A stretch of 19,568 nt of DNA from an uncultured beta proteobacterium (GCA_903932755.1 CAIZHL010000200.1:1-19568); one strand, 5' to 3'; shown: positions 1 to 7,831, counted from the first letter of the stretch. Made by a program: numbers and translations. Notes: generated by a model from the letters alone, not told the origin.

Positions 1-36
1 GGTGGTGGCGGCCGCGGCGGCGGCGGCCGTCGCTAG
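1..36 (+). CDS. C-terminal end of a Gly/Arg-rich protein, probably DUF3300 (partial)
   Basis: Frame 1 reads eleven codons of only glycine and arginine (GGGGRGGGGRR) and then a TAG stop that overlaps the Shine-Dalgarno sequence of the next gene. DUF3300 proteins often end in such Gly/Arg-rich tails and are commonly encoded directly before DUF2950 genes. The identification therefore rests on the tail composition and on the DUF2950 neighbour, not on any domain visible here. The body of the gene lies outside the window. Confidence 0.45.
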   Translation, partial: GGGGRGGGGRR

Positions 37-45
37 GAGCTGACC

Positions 46-1011
46 ATGAATCCCCTGCGTGCAATCAACATTGTGATGACTCTCATGATCTCATTCGGAA
101 TCGAAGCCGGCTTGCGCCGGCTGGCACTGATCTTTTTGCTGGCTTTGCCGCTGGCCGCCACGGCTGCGGAGCAGCGGACCTTCGCCACTCCGGAGGCAGC
201 CGTCGACGCCCTGGTGGCGGCGTTGAAGGCGAACGACGAAGCGGCGCTTGCGGCGATTTTCGGCGACAAGCACAAGGAACTGGTCGACAGCGGCGACGCG
301 GCGCAAAACGCAGCGGCGCGGGCGAAAGCGTCTGAGGCGCTGGCCGCCTTCCGCGTGCTCGACAGCCGCGGCGAGGATCGTCGCGTGCTGATGATGGGCG
401 TCAACGCCTGGCCGATGCCGATTCCGCTGGTTAGGGTGGGCGGCGCCTGGCGCTTCGCCACCGAGGAAGGTGTCGAGGAACTGATCAACCGGCGTATCGG
501 ACACAACGAGAACAGCGCCATCGAGGTCTTGCGCGCCTATGTCGACGCGCAACGCCAGTATGCATCGACCGATCGCGACGGCGATGGCGTGCTGCAGTAT
601 GCGCAAAAGCTCGCCAGCACGACCGGCAAGCATGACGGCCTCTACTGGCCTGCCGATGCCGCCAAGGGCGAGGAAGAAAGCCCCTTCGGTCCGCTGATCG
701 CGGCCAGTTCGGCCTATCTCAAGGGCCACAAGGAAGGTGACGCCTATCGCGGCTATCATTTCCGCATCCTGACGCGCCAGGGCAAGAGCGCCGCCGGCGG
801 CGCATACAGCTATGTCATCAACGGCCGCATGATCGCCGGCTTCGCCATGGTCGCCTTTCCCGCCGAGTATGGCGTGAGCGGCGTCATGACCTTCGTCGTC
901 AGCCACAATGGCAAGGTTTTCCAGAAGGACCTCGGCAAGAATTCCGGGAAGGTCGGTGCGGCGATGGCCAGCTTCGATCCGGGTGCGGGGTGGATCGAAG
1001 TCGCTCCGTAA
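46..1011 (+). CDS. Exported DUF2950 family protein
   Basis: This 321-residue protein matches the DUF2950 family in length and in its features: an N-terminal ATPEAAVDALVAALKAND block, an Asp-rich stretch near residues 175-185 (STDRDGDGVLQYAQ), and a C-terminal GYHFRIL...INGRMIAGFAMVAFPAEYG...GVMTFVVS core. A hydrophobic signal-peptide segment (LALIFLLALPLAATAA, residues about 26-41) implies export to the periplasm or envelope. The ATG at 46 has AGGAG 6 bp upstream. An inner ATG just before the hydrophobic stretch would give a more typical signal peptide but has no better ribosome binding site. The biochemical role of DUF2950 is unknown; it is typically paired with DUF3300, as appears to be the case here. 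Confidence 0.85.
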   Translation: MNPLRAINIVMTLMISFGIEAGLRRLALIFLLALPLAATAAEQRTFATPEAAVDALVAALKANDEAALAAIFGDKHKELVDSGDAAQNAAARAKASEALAAFRVLDSRGEDRRVLMMGVNAWPMPIPLVRVGGAWRFATEEGVEELINRRIGHNENSAIEVLRAYVDAQRQYASTDRDGDGVLQYAQKLASTTGKHDGLYWPADAAKGEEESPFGPLIAASSAYLKGHKEGDAYRGYHFRILTRQGKSAAGGAYSYVINGRMIAGFAMVAFPAEYGVSGVMTFVVSHNGKVFQKDLGKNSGKVGAAMASFDPGAGWIEVAP

Positions 1012-1019
1012 TCCGGGGT

Positions 1020-1046
1020 AACCGGGCAGTGGAGTTCTGCCCGGTT
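1020..1046. terminator. Perfect 10-bp inverted repeat between convergent genes
   Basis: AACCGGGCAG (1020-1029) and CTGCCCGGTT (1037-1046) are exact inverse complements around a 7-nt loop. The repeat lies between the DUF2950 stop and the stop of the leftward patatin gene, where a bidirectional terminator would sit. Neither strand has a good T-tract after the stem, so it may be a weak terminator or an RNA-stabilising 3' stem. Confidence 0.5.
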
Positions 1047-1098
1047 CGAAATTGACTTTAGTCGCCGTCTTCGCGCAACAGAGATCGCCCTGCCGGCA

Positions 1099-3348
1099 TC
1101 AGAACGGCCGGCCCAGATAGAAGTACCAGTTGTTGGGCCCGTCCTGCGCCTGTCCGTAGCCCAGATACGCCGGTCCGAGCGGGGTGTCGGCGGCCACGAA
1201 GATGCTGGCGGCGCGGACCCAGTCGTCCCGGTTGCCCGGGATCAGCGGTTTGCTGACCTGGCCTGTCTCCAGCGAGATGCCGCCGTAGGCGCCTTCGAAA
1301 ATGGCGCTGCGCGACAGCCGGTGGTAGTACATGGCGCGTCCGAACTTCATTTTTTCGCCGACCAACTGACCCGTCGACATGCCGGACAACTGCAGGAAGC
1401 CGCCCAGCGAAAACTGGTCGTAGGCCGGCAGCAGTTTCGAACCTGAAAGGCCGCCGGCCATCCCGGAAAGGTTGATCGTATGCTCGCCGAAGGAATGGAT
1501 GAGGTTGCCGCTGAAGTCCCATCTGTCATAGGCGTCGTCCGCACCGAGCGCGCTGACCGACTTCAGGTAGCGCGCGTCGACCTTCCAGCCCGCACGCGGG
1601 AAATGCACGCTGTCCAGTTGGTCGAGTACCAGGCGTGCGGTATACCCGCCAACGTTAATCTTGTCCGAGCTGACCGGGATTGGCAGCGTTCCCGTATCGA
1701 TGTCGCGCTTGACTTTGCCCGTCATGACACCCATCCGGAACGTTCCGTACTCGTACAGATTGGCACCCAGGTCCAGCCTCGCCTCGGCCCTCTTCCGTTC
1801 GATGTCCGCGATGTGCGAATCGCCCTGGTATACCGCCCCGATCCGGCGCTCGAAAAACACGTTCGGTGAAACAAACAAGGCGCCGGAAGACGTCAGCGGC
1901 TGATAGAACTCGCTGCCGATGCTGGTGGTGCTGCCCAACTGCAGGTCGGTTCTCCACTCCGCGCCGAGCGGGTTGATCCAGCGCTTGCGATAGGAGACAA
2001 GCACGTTGTACAGGGCGTCTCCGGCGAAATCGCTGGACAAGCCGAGGCCGAACCTCAGGCTGTCCGGGCCCCAGGATTTTTCGACGGCATCCACCGCCAT
2101 GATGCGCTTGCCGGGTTCTTCGATGAAACGGTAATTGACATGTTCGAAGTCGCCGCTGCCGTATATGCGGCGCATGTCCATGTCGACCGTCTTCTGGTCG
2201 ATCGGCTGGCCGGGCTTGGTCTGCATGTGGACGCGCACCGCCTCGGGGTTTACCAAGGCAAGGTTCTCGAAGCGGATTTCGTCGACCGGCCGGGTATCCG
2301 GGACGACGGCGACCATCTGCCGCTCGCGCAGGGCTGCATACTCCGCCGCCGGAATCGACAGCCGGGCCAGGCGGTCGGCCACCTTGCGCGCCGCGGGCTC
2401 GCCGAGCGGCGCGATCTTTTTCAGGTCGTCGAAGTCCCCGGTGCCGAATCCCTCCAGGTCCGGTGTGATCAGGATGTCGTCGGTCTTGAGCGAAGCCAGC
2501 GAGGCCTGCACGTTCTGCTCGGTCAGGATGCTCAGCATCTGTCCGACCACGCCGCCGATTCCGTTCAGCTCATCACGCTTCAGCAGGGGGGTGCCGACAT
2601 TGACGGCAATCACGAGGTCGGCGCCCATCGCACGCGCCGCATCGACCGGCAGGTTGCTGGTGAGCATGCCGTCCACCAGCATCATGCCGTCGAACTCGGC
2701 CGGCGCCACCGCGCCCGGTACCGACATGCTCGCGCGCATGACGTTGGCCAGTTCGCCATCCTTGAATACCACGGCCTTGCCGGTCACCAGATCGGTCGCC
2801 ACGGCGCGGAAGGGGATCGGCAGCCTGTCGAAGTTCTGGTAGCCCTTGATCTTGGAAAGCTGGCGCAATACGGTTTCGAGCTGGACGCCTGTGACGATGC
2901 CTTTACCCAGCGAGATCTTGCCGCCGGTGATGCCGATTTCCGGGCCGAAGAAGGACCGGTAGTCGTCCGCCTTGCGGCGCATCGACAGCTCGGCGCGCGG
3001 CGGCTTTTCCTTGAACAGCAGTTCCGTCGTGATGCTCGCCATGATCTCGTCCATTTCCGGCACGGTGGTACCGGAGGCATAGGCGGCGCCGACCAGCGAG
3101 CCCATGCTGGTGCCGGCGATGCAATGGATCGGCACGCGATACTCTTCGAGGACCTTGAGCACCCCGACGTGGGCCGCGCCGCGCGCGCCGCCACCGGACA
3201 GCACCAGGCAGATTTTCGGCCGCTTGGCCGTCGGCGCCGGCGCAAGCGGTTCGGCGGCGCCGGCCGGCAGGGCCAATGCCGCCAGCAGCAAAGGCAGACC
3301 CAGCCAGGAAACGGCCCCGATAATCGCTGCATGAAGTCGATGGTTCAT
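1099..3348 (-). CDS. PlpD-like patatin phospholipase with POTRA and outer-membrane beta-barrel (type Vd secretion)
   Basis: With the ATG at 3348 the protein has 749 residues; an in-frame ATG at 3360 would give 753. Using the 753-residue numbering, it has a signal peptide (to about residue 36), a patatin domain with oxyanion loop GGGARG (56-61), nucleophile motif GTSMG (Ser85) and the Asp230-Gly231 of the Ser-Asp dyad, then a POTRA-like segment (about 355-425) and a C-terminal beta-barrel ending in ...YLGRPF, the terminal Phe expected for BamA-dependent barrels. This order is that of PlpD-type Vd autotransporters, which are lipolytic proteins delivered to the cell surface. The upstream DUF4105 gene ends in an ATGA overlap with the 3360 ATG. 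The sequence ATGAGGATTGCAATG puts AGGA just before the 3348 ATG, which I prefer as the start. Phospholipase activity is inferred from the motifs. Confidence 0.9.
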   Translation of the reverse strand: MNHRLHAAIIGAVSWLGLPLLLAALALPAGAAEPLAPAPTAKRPKICLVLSGGGARGAAHVGVLKVLEEYRVPIHCIAGTSMGSLVGAAYASGTTVPEMDEIMASITTELLFKEKPPRAELSMRRKADDYRSFFGPEIGITGGKISLGKGIVTGVQLETVLRQLSKIKGYQNFDRLPIPFRAVATDLVTGKAVVFKDGELANVMRASMSVPGAVAPAEFDGMMLVDGMLTSNLPVDAARAMGADLVIAVNVGTPLLKRDELNGIGGVVGQMLSILTEQNVQASLASLKTDDILITPDLEGFGTGDFDDLKKIAPLGEPAARKVADRLARLSIPAAEYAALRERQMVAVVPDTRPVDEIRFENLALVNPEAVRVHMQTKPGQPIDQKTVDMDMRRIYGSGDFEHVNYRFIEEPGKRIMAVDAVEKSWGPDSLRFGLGLSSDFAGDALYNVLVSYRKRWINPLGAEWRTDLQLGSTTSIGSEFYQPLTSSGALFVSPNVFFERRIGAVYQGDSHIADIERKRAEARLDLGANLYEYGTFRMGVMTGKVKRDIDTGTLPIPVSSDKINVGGYTARLVLDQLDSVHFPRAGWKVDARYLKSVSALGADDAYDRWDFSGNLIHSFGEHTINLSGMAGGLSGSKLLPAYDQFSLGGFLQLSGMSTGQLVGEKMKFGRAMYYHRLSRSAIFEGAYGGISLETGQVSKPLIPGNRDDWVRAASIFVAADTPLGPAYLGYGQAQDGPNNWYFYLGRPF

Positions 3349-3356
3349 TGCAATCC

Positions 3357-4412
3357 TCATTGTTGGTGGTTGCCGCTGCCGGATGGATTCAGGGCTGGTT
3401 TTGGATTTGCCGCTGCCGGTTCGCGGATGCGTCGCGAAAAATCGGCGGCAGTGTCGGCGGCCTGAGCCCGTGCATTGACATGGGCGAGGCGCTGGAGCTG
3501 CGGGAAAGGCAGGCTGGTATCGAGCCGGCCGGATTCATACAGATACTCGGGAACATAGCCGCTGGCGAGGATCTTCCAGCTGAATTGCATATGCGTTGCA
3601 TTGACCCGGGTGTTGTACCAGATGTCGGTGGTGCAGTTGTTGACCAGGGTATTGTAGAAGTCGGGCTCGGCTTTCAGCGCGTTCATCTTGCGTACATACT
3701 CGAGAAACAGCTTGCGGCCGTTCTCGATCCGCCCCTGCGTCCGATATACATAAACGTCCTCCGGCGGATCATGGCGATAGTTGGTGCGCAGACGGATTAC
3801 ATCGCGCTCGTCGGCGACTACGTAGTAGAGCTCGTACTGGCGGAAGAAGCCCTTGATGGTGGAATACGCCTCGCCCTTTTCCTTGCGCGTTTCGATGGAA
3901 ATCGCGAGATGGTCGCCGCCGGCAAAGGCGAAGCTGACGAAGGTGTGGGCGATGGCCGGCCCCATCCAATAGACTGCCACCAGATCGACGCCTTCCAGCT
4001 TGCTGAGGTCGTAGGTCTTGTCATACCAGGCGGGGGTGTAGTCGGTTTCGCTGCGGTAAGCGAAGTTGCGGATGTTGTGCACCGTGATCCTGTCGCCTTC
4101 GATGGTGGCGTAGGCAAGCCTGGCCACGTCCGGCTGCCAGTCGCGATCGTTGGAAGGTTCGATGCCGAGCCACCACGCCGTCACGGCGGCAAACAGCACA
4201 AGGTAGGCTGCCAGCGCGCGCCAGCGCCAGCGGCGAAAGGCCAAGCCCGTCAGAGCCAGCAGCGCTGCGAGGGCAAATGTTGCGGCCAGACCGGCTTGCA
4301 CAACGGGCGCCTGCGGGCCCGAATAATAGAGGGCCAGCGCCCCCCATGCGCCGCTCGCGATGATCGATGCGGCGAGCAGGATCCAACCCGGAATGGCGAC
4401 AGCATGTTTCAC
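3357..4412 (-). CDS. DUF4105 (Lnb N-terminal-like) membrane protein
   Basis: This 351-residue protein has three N-terminal hydrophobic segments (about 8-30, 37-58 and 65-82) followed by a soluble domain. That domain has the DUF4105 signatures: AHTFVSF with His156, an IETRKEKGE stretch near 174, and VNNCTTD with Cys260. The conserved His and Cys of this family resemble a hydrolase or papain-like site, but that is inference. The topology puts the main domain outside the cytoplasmic membrane. The start is GTG at 4412 with a GGAAG motif 9 bp upstream. Its stop overlaps the 3360 ATG of the PlpD-like gene (ATGA), so the two are translationally coupled and may act together in envelope lipid or lipoprotein processing. 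Substrate unknown. Confidence 0.8.
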   Translation of the reverse strand: MKHAVAIPGWILLAASIIASGAWGALALYYSGPQAPVVQAGLAATFALAALLALTGLAFRRWRWRALAAYLVLFAAVTAWWLGIEPSNDRDWQPDVARLAYATIEGDRITVHNIRNFAYRSETDYTPAWYDKTYDLSKLEGVDLVAVYWMGPAIAHTFVSFAFAGGDHLAISIETRKEKGEAYSTIKGFFRQYELYYVVADERDVIRLRTNYRHDPPEDVYVYRTQGRIENGRKLFLEYVRKMNALKAEPDFYNTLVNNCTTDIWYNTRVNATHMQFSWKILASGYVPEYLYESGRLDTSLPFPQLQRLAHVNARAQAADTAADFSRRIREPAAANPKPALNPSGSGNHQQ

Positions 4413-4838
4413 GGCTGCGATCTTCCGCTGCGGATGTTCATGGTGGTTGCCGGCACGAATGCATCGCCATCGATGTTCCGATGCGGGCCGGACTTGGTCG
4501 CCGGCAAAGACGATGCTGCGGATCCGTCGGGCCGGGAAAGGTCTGATGATTTTTTGTGATTTCCCATGCGCCGCTTTGCTCGAATCGATCAGCGGTGCAC
4601 TTTACCATCAAGGGCACAAGGCCGCGTTGGTAAGCAATGTGGCAAGGAAGGACAGAATCGGCCGCCCATCTTTTGTCATCCCAAATAAAGTTCATGCGTT
4701 GCAGGAGGATAAGGTGGAGCCGCCAACGGTCGATCATGCGGCATGCGCAAAGCTTTCGCAGTTCACGCCCTGCGGTCGGTGATGAAAATGCACTAAGAGG
4801 TTAAAATACTTTTTTCGGAATCAAAGGGGAGAAACGTC
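4413..4838. other. 426-bp intergenic region between divergent genes, without a convincing gene
   Basis: This gap separates the leftward DUF4105/PlpD pair from the rightward exported-protein cluster and should hold promoters for both. Its base composition is less GC-rich than the flanking genes, and the reading frames crossing it have no recognisable protein features. A 22-codon GTG ORF at 4714-4782 follows a good AGGAGG (4703-4708) but codes for nothing I recognise. No RNA gene or strong hairpin was seen. Confidence 0.6.
4802..4807 (+). promoter_or_regulatory. Possible -10 element for the exported-protein cluster
   Basis: TAAAAT matches five of six bases of the sigma-70 -10 consensus and lies 31 bp before the ATG of the DUF3313 gene, in a local AT-rich stretch. 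The hexamer 17 bp upstream (GTGATG) is a poor -35. A weak or alternative-sigma promoter is possible. Confidence 0.35.
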
Positions 4839-5507
4839 ATGCACATCGGTCGTTGGGTAATTGTGTTATGCGCCGGGAGTTTTCTGCTTGCCGGTCCTGT
4901 TGCTGCCCAGGAGAAAGCTGCCAAGTCGATGGAGTCCGGCTTCCTCGGGGGGGGCTATTCGAAGCTGAAAGAGGCCGAATCTGCCTCGGGACTCAAGGTC
5001 AAACGCTGGATTGCCCCGGAAATGAAGGCGGGCACCTACGAGTTTGTCCTGCTCGAACCGAACATTTTCTATCCCCAGCCGCGTAGCACCGACCAGGTTT
5101 CCGAGCAGACGCTGAAGGAAATCAATGCGTATTTTGACGAGGCCGTGCGGCGGGAACTGGGAGGCCTGTTCCAGTTTGCCCGGGAACCGGGTCCGAAAAC
5201 CTTGCGTCTCAAGACCGCCATAACCTCCGTAGCATCGAAGGACATGGGCTTGAAGCCTTACCAACTGCTACCGATCGCATTTATCGCTACCGGCGGCAAG
5301 ACTACCAAGCAGGCCGCTATCGCTGCCGAATATGAAGTGCAGGACACCGATACCGGCAAGGTTGTCGCCATCGGCATGCGCGAGGGTACCGGCGTCGAAC
5401 TCAAGAGCGCCACCGAGAAGCTGACGCTTGCCCATGTCAAGCCGGTCATCGACGCCTGGGCCAAGGATGTGCGCGCTTTCGTCGAGGCGGCCAGGCAAAA
5501 GAAATAA
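4839..5507 (+). CDS. Exported DUF3313-like protein
   Basis: The 222-residue product starts with a signal peptide (residues about 1-24, ending near GPVAAQ). It continues with the pattern of DUF3313 proteins: SGFLGGGYSKLKE, then an EFVLLEPNIFYP strand, an acidic helix that begins after VSEQTLKEINAYFDEAV, and a C-terminal helix with VIDAWAKDVRAFV. Many DUF3313 members are lipoproteins, but this one lacks a lipobox cysteine at the cleavage site, so it is probably a soluble periplasmic form. The ATG has a GGGGAG ribosome binding site. It is the first of five consecutive small exported proteins. Molecular function is unknown. Confidence 0.75.
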   Translation: MHIGRWVIVLCAGSFLLAGPVAAQEKAAKSMESGFLGGGYSKLKEAESASGLKVKRWIAPEMKAGTYEFVLLEPNIFYPQPRSTDQVSEQTLKEINAYFDEAVRRELGGLFQFAREPGPKTLRLKTAITSVASKDMGLKPYQLLPIAFIATGGKTTKQAAIAAEYEVQDTDTGKVVAIGMREGTGVELKSATEKLTLAHVKPVIDAWAKDVRAFVEAARQKK

Positions 5508-5605
5508 AGCATGATTGAAAGGGCGCACCCACCGTCATGGTGATATAGCGCCTGAACTATCGGTATCGTTTCCGCAGGAACAATCTCAATTTTAAGGAGC
5601 ACAGC

Positions 5606-6163
5606 ATGAACAAATATTTTTCGGTGACCAAAGCGTTTTTCCTACTGATGGCCATGGTTTTCGGCCTGACTGCGCCGCGCCTCGCCGCTGCCGCCGATTC
5701 CAAGATCGAGGCGGATTCGCGCGCGGCACTGAAGTCGCTCTATGACGGCTCACCGGGGGCCAAGGCGCTGGGCGCCAAGGCGCGCGGCATCCTGGCTTTC
5801 CCCAACGTCGTCAAGGCCGGGCTGGTGGTCGGCGGGCAGGGTGGTGATGGCGTGCTGCTGGTCAACGACAAGGTTGTCGATCACTACAACACGGCGGCGG
5901 TTTCGATCGGCCTGCAGGCCGGCGCCCAGTCCTTCGGCTACGTGCTGTTTTTCATGAGCGACAAGGTGTTCAACGACTTCCGCAAGAGCAAGAACTTCGA
6001 GATCGGCGTCGGACCGAACATCGTGATCATCGATGCCGGTGCGGCGAAGGATCTCAACACCGAGACGGCCAAGGCCGACGTCTATGCGATGATTTTCGAC
6101 CAGAAGGGCCTGATGGCCGGCATCGGTCTGCAGGGTTCGAAGATCACCAAGCTCAAGCGCTGA
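5606..6163 (+). CDS. Exported SYLF (Ysc84-type) lipid-binding domain protein
   Basis: This 185-residue protein has a signal peptide (about residues 1-30) and then a single SYLF/Ysc84 domain filling the rest. The typical sequence is ARGILAFPNVVKAGLVVGGQGGDGVLLV, followed by SIGLQAGAQSFGYVLFFMSDKVFNDF, then VIIDAGAAKDLN and KGLMAGIGLQGSKI near the C-terminus. Eukaryotic SYLF domains bind phosphoinositides and membranes; bacterial exported forms are presumed to bind envelope lipid, with no assigned process. A TAAGGAG ribosome binding site precedes the ATG. The 98-bp gap to the previous gene holds only a weak stem with no T-tract. Confidence 0.9.
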   Translation: MNKYFSVTKAFFLLMAMVFGLTAPRLAAAADSKIEADSRAALKSLYDGSPGAKALGAKARGILAFPNVVKAGLVVGGQGGDGVLLVNDKVVDHYNTAAVSIGLQAGAQSFGYVLFFMSDKVFNDFRKSKNFEIGVGPNIVIIDAGAAKDLNTETAKADVYAMIFDQKGLMAGIGLQGSKITKLKR

Positions 6164-6205
6164 ACGCGCGATTCATTCACCGACATTTAAACCAAGGAGA
6201 AAAAC

Positions 6206-6811
6206 ATGATGCGTAATTTGACCAAGACCGCGCTGTTGGCCCTGATTTTTTCTGCCCAGCAGGGCTTCGCCCAACAGGCTCCGGTGGGCGCAAAAATCAC
6301 CGAATCCTCTCCCGGCAAAGTGGCCATGGCCGAGGGCGTCAAGGCTGCCGCTTTGGTGACTGCCATAGACAAAGCAACGCGCACCATTACCCTGAAGGGG
6401 CCGGAAGGTCGCAGCTTCGACGTGGTCGCGGGCGACGCCGTGAAGAACTTCGCCCAGATCAAGGTCAATGACGAAGTGGTTGTCGAGTACCTGCGGGCGC
6501 TCACCCTGGAAGTAAAGAAGGGCGGCGGAGTGCGTGAACGGGTCGAAACCACCGATGCGGTGCGCGCCAAGCCGGGTGAAAAGCCCGCCGGCGCGGTCGG
6601 TCGTGAGGTGAAGGTTGTCGCCGACGTGATCGACGTCAATCCGGCGAACAAGACCATTACCGTCAAGGGCCCGAAAGGAAATATCGTCGAACTTGACGTG
6701 AAGAACCCCGACCACTTCAAGGTCGTGAAGAAGGGCGACCAGATCGAAGCCCATTATGTCGAAGCGGTTGCCTTGTCGGTGCAACCGGCCCCGAAGGGCG
6801 CCAAGAAGTAG
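6206..6811 (+). CDS. Exported protein with two tandem beta-rich repeats
   Basis: I do not recognise a named family. The 201-residue protein has a short signal peptide (about residues 1-22) and two copies of one module. Copy 1 spans about residues 47-103 and copy 2 about 136-193. Each has a VxDxxxxxxTITxKGPxG core, a DxxxxF segment, a KxxDxxxxxY turn and a final ALxxxV strand. The pattern resembles small OB-like or DUF5666-like beta-barrels, which is inference. A Lys/Pro-rich linker joins the copies. AGGAG at 6195-6199 serves either the ATG at 6206 or the one at 6209. The gene sits 42 bp after the SYLF gene and is probably cotranscribed with it. Confidence 0.75.
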   Translation: MMRNLTKTALLALIFSAQQGFAQQAPVGAKITESSPGKVAMAEGVKAAALVTAIDKATRTITLKGPEGRSFDVVAGDAVKNFAQIKVNDEVVVEYLRALTLEVKKGGGVRERVETTDAVRAKPGEKPAGAVGREVKVVADVIDVNPANKTITVKGPKGNIVELDVKNPDHFKVVKKGDQIEAHYVEAVALSVQPAPKGAKK

Positions 6812-6830
6812 GGTTGGAAGGAATTGCGGA

Positions 6831-6855
6831 ACCGCAGGGCTTTACCGCCTGCGGT
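6831..6855 (+). repeat. Inverted repeat forming an 8-bp stem upstream of the terminator-like hairpin
   Basis: ACCGCAGG (6831-6838) and CCTGCGGT (6848-6855) are exact inverse complements around a 9-nt loop. The stem lies only 5 bp before a second stem with a T-tract, an arrangement seen in attenuators. Confidence 0.5.
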
Positions 6856-6860
6856 GAGTC

Positions 6861-6887
6861 GCGTTGCTGGTTTGCAGCGCAATTTTT
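6861..6887 (+). terminator. Probable intrinsic terminator or attenuator before the glycine-zipper gene
   Basis: GCGTTGC (6861-6867) pairs with GCAGCGC (6874-6880), seven base pairs with one G-U, around a 6-nt loop, and is followed by AATTTTT (6881-6887). It lies directly against the GGAAG ribosome binding site of the next gene. Transcription of the downstream pair may therefore be partly separate from the upstream genes. Confidence 0.6.
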
Positions 6888-6899
6888 GGAAGTCACACC

Positions 6900-7379
6900 A
6901 TGAACAGAATCAAGAATGCCTGCGCGCTGGCTGGCGGCCTTGCCGTCATCGGCTTCGCGATCGGCCAGGCTCACGCCAAGCCCATCGTCTATCCTTCCAA
7001 GGGCCAGAGTCCGCAGCAGCAGCAGAAGGATGAAGGCGAGTGCTACGTCTGGGCCAAAGGCAATACCGGCATCGATCCGGCAGCCGTTGCTGCGGCCCCG
7101 GCGCCGCAGCAGCAGACCGGTCCGGCGGTGGGCGGCGGCGAGCGCGCGCGGGGCGCACTGCGCGGTGCCGTCGTCGGCGGCATAATCGATGGCGGCGACG
7201 GTGCCGGCAAGGGTGCTGCCGTGGGGGTCGTGGCCGGCGGTGCGCGCGCGCGGAACAACCAGAAATCGCAGAATGCCCAGGCCCAGCAGCAGGCACAAAG
7301 CCAGAAGCAGGACGCCATCAACACCTTCTACCGTGCGCAGGGCGCTTGCCTCGAAGGTCGCGGCTACACCATCAAGTAA
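6900..7379 (+). CDS. Exported glycine-zipper protein
   Basis: From the ATG at 6900 the product has 159 residues. It has a signal peptide (about 1-26, ending QAHA), a Gln-rich segment (37-42), a single Cys48 in GECYVWAKGNTGIDP, then a YMGG-type glycine zipper (about 78-115, GALRGAVVGGIIDGG...GAAVGVVAGGARARNN). A Gln/Ala-rich coil (about 120-138) and a C-terminal segment with Cys150 (YRAQGACLEGRGY) complete it. Glycine-zipper proteins of this type sit in or on the envelope and can oligomerise in membranes; no specific role can be assigned. A longer frame starting at 6864 is unlikely because it overlaps the terminator hairpin. GGAAG lies 7 bp upstream of the chosen start. Confidence 0.8.
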   Translation: MNRIKNACALAGGLAVIGFAIGQAHAKPIVYPSKGQSPQQQQKDEGECYVWAKGNTGIDPAAVAAAPAPQQQTGPAVGGGERARGALRGAVVGGIIDGGDGAGKGAAVGVVAGGARARNNQKSQNAQAQQQAQSQKQDAINTFYRAQGACLEGRGYTIK

Positions 7380-7388
7380 GGGCCAGCC

Positions 7389-7781
7389 ATGAAAAACATT
7401 CGTACCCTGATTTTGTTGAGCTTATCCCTGCTTGCATTCTCTGCGTCGGCATCCGATTTCGACGGATCGAAACCGCTGCTCTGCGCCACGCAGGCGGCGC
7501 TGGACTGCTCGCGCGGTGATGACTGTGCCGCCGGCTTGCCGGAAGAAATCGGTGCGCCGGCATTCATGCGCCTCGACCTGGCGAAGAAATCCGTGATCGG
7601 CCCGCAAACCACCTCGGAGATCCTGTTGCAGGACAAGTCCGGCAAGCAGTTGCTGCTGCAGGGCAGGGAAGCCGGATTCGGCTGGACCATCGTGGTCGAT
7701 CAGCAGAGCGGCGAACTGACCGTGACCCTGACCAACCGCAACGGAGCATATGTTTTGTACGGAGCCTGTACCGCGCTCTGA
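7389..7781 (+). CDS. Small exported Cys-containing protein of unknown function
   Basis: This 130-residue protein has a clear signal peptide (about residues 1-22, cleavage near ASA-SD). The mature part begins DFDGSKPLLCATQAALDC and holds four cysteines (32, 40, 46 and 127), enough for two disulfide bonds in the periplasm. The central part alternates polar and hydrophobic residues as in beta strands (SEILLQDKSGKQLLLQ, ELTVTLTNRNGAYVLYGAC). It starts 9 bp after the stop of the glycine-zipper gene and is probably cotranscribed with it. I cannot name a family. An intrinsic terminator follows. Confidence 0.7.
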   Translation: MKNIRTLILLSLSLLAFSASASDFDGSKPLLCATQAALDCSRGDDCAAGLPEEIGAPAFMRLDLAKKSVIGPQTTSEILLQDKSGKQLLLQGREAGFGWTIVVDQQSGELTVTLTNRNGAYVLYGACTAL

Positions 7782-7831
7782 GGTGTACTTCAGATTTCAG
7801 ATCCACCGCTGCCTGATGGACTCCGACAAGA

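Noticed and set aside
2140..3465. A 441-codon plus-strand frame opposite the PlpD-like gene
   Set aside because: The product is His/Arg/Gly-rich and featureless; the minus strand encodes a complete patatin and barrel protein.
4438..4737. A 99-codon minus-strand frame in the same gap
   Set aside because: It has no ribosome binding site that I can see, and its composition does not resemble a protein family.
4714..4782. A 22-codon GTG ORF behind a good AGGAGG in the 426-bp gap
   Set aside because: The ribosome binding site is attractive, but the peptide has no recognisable feature and there is no evidence of conservation.
5522..5552. A broken stem GGCGC/GCGCC with an inner CACC/GGTG between the DUF3313 and SYLF genes
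   Set aside because: The stem is interrupted by unequal internal loops and has no T-tract, so it is not supported as a terminator.
6864..6899. A 12-codon N-terminal extension of the glycine-zipper protein
   Set aside because: It would begin inside the terminator hairpin and would bury the signal peptide; the ATG at 6900 has its own GGAAG.
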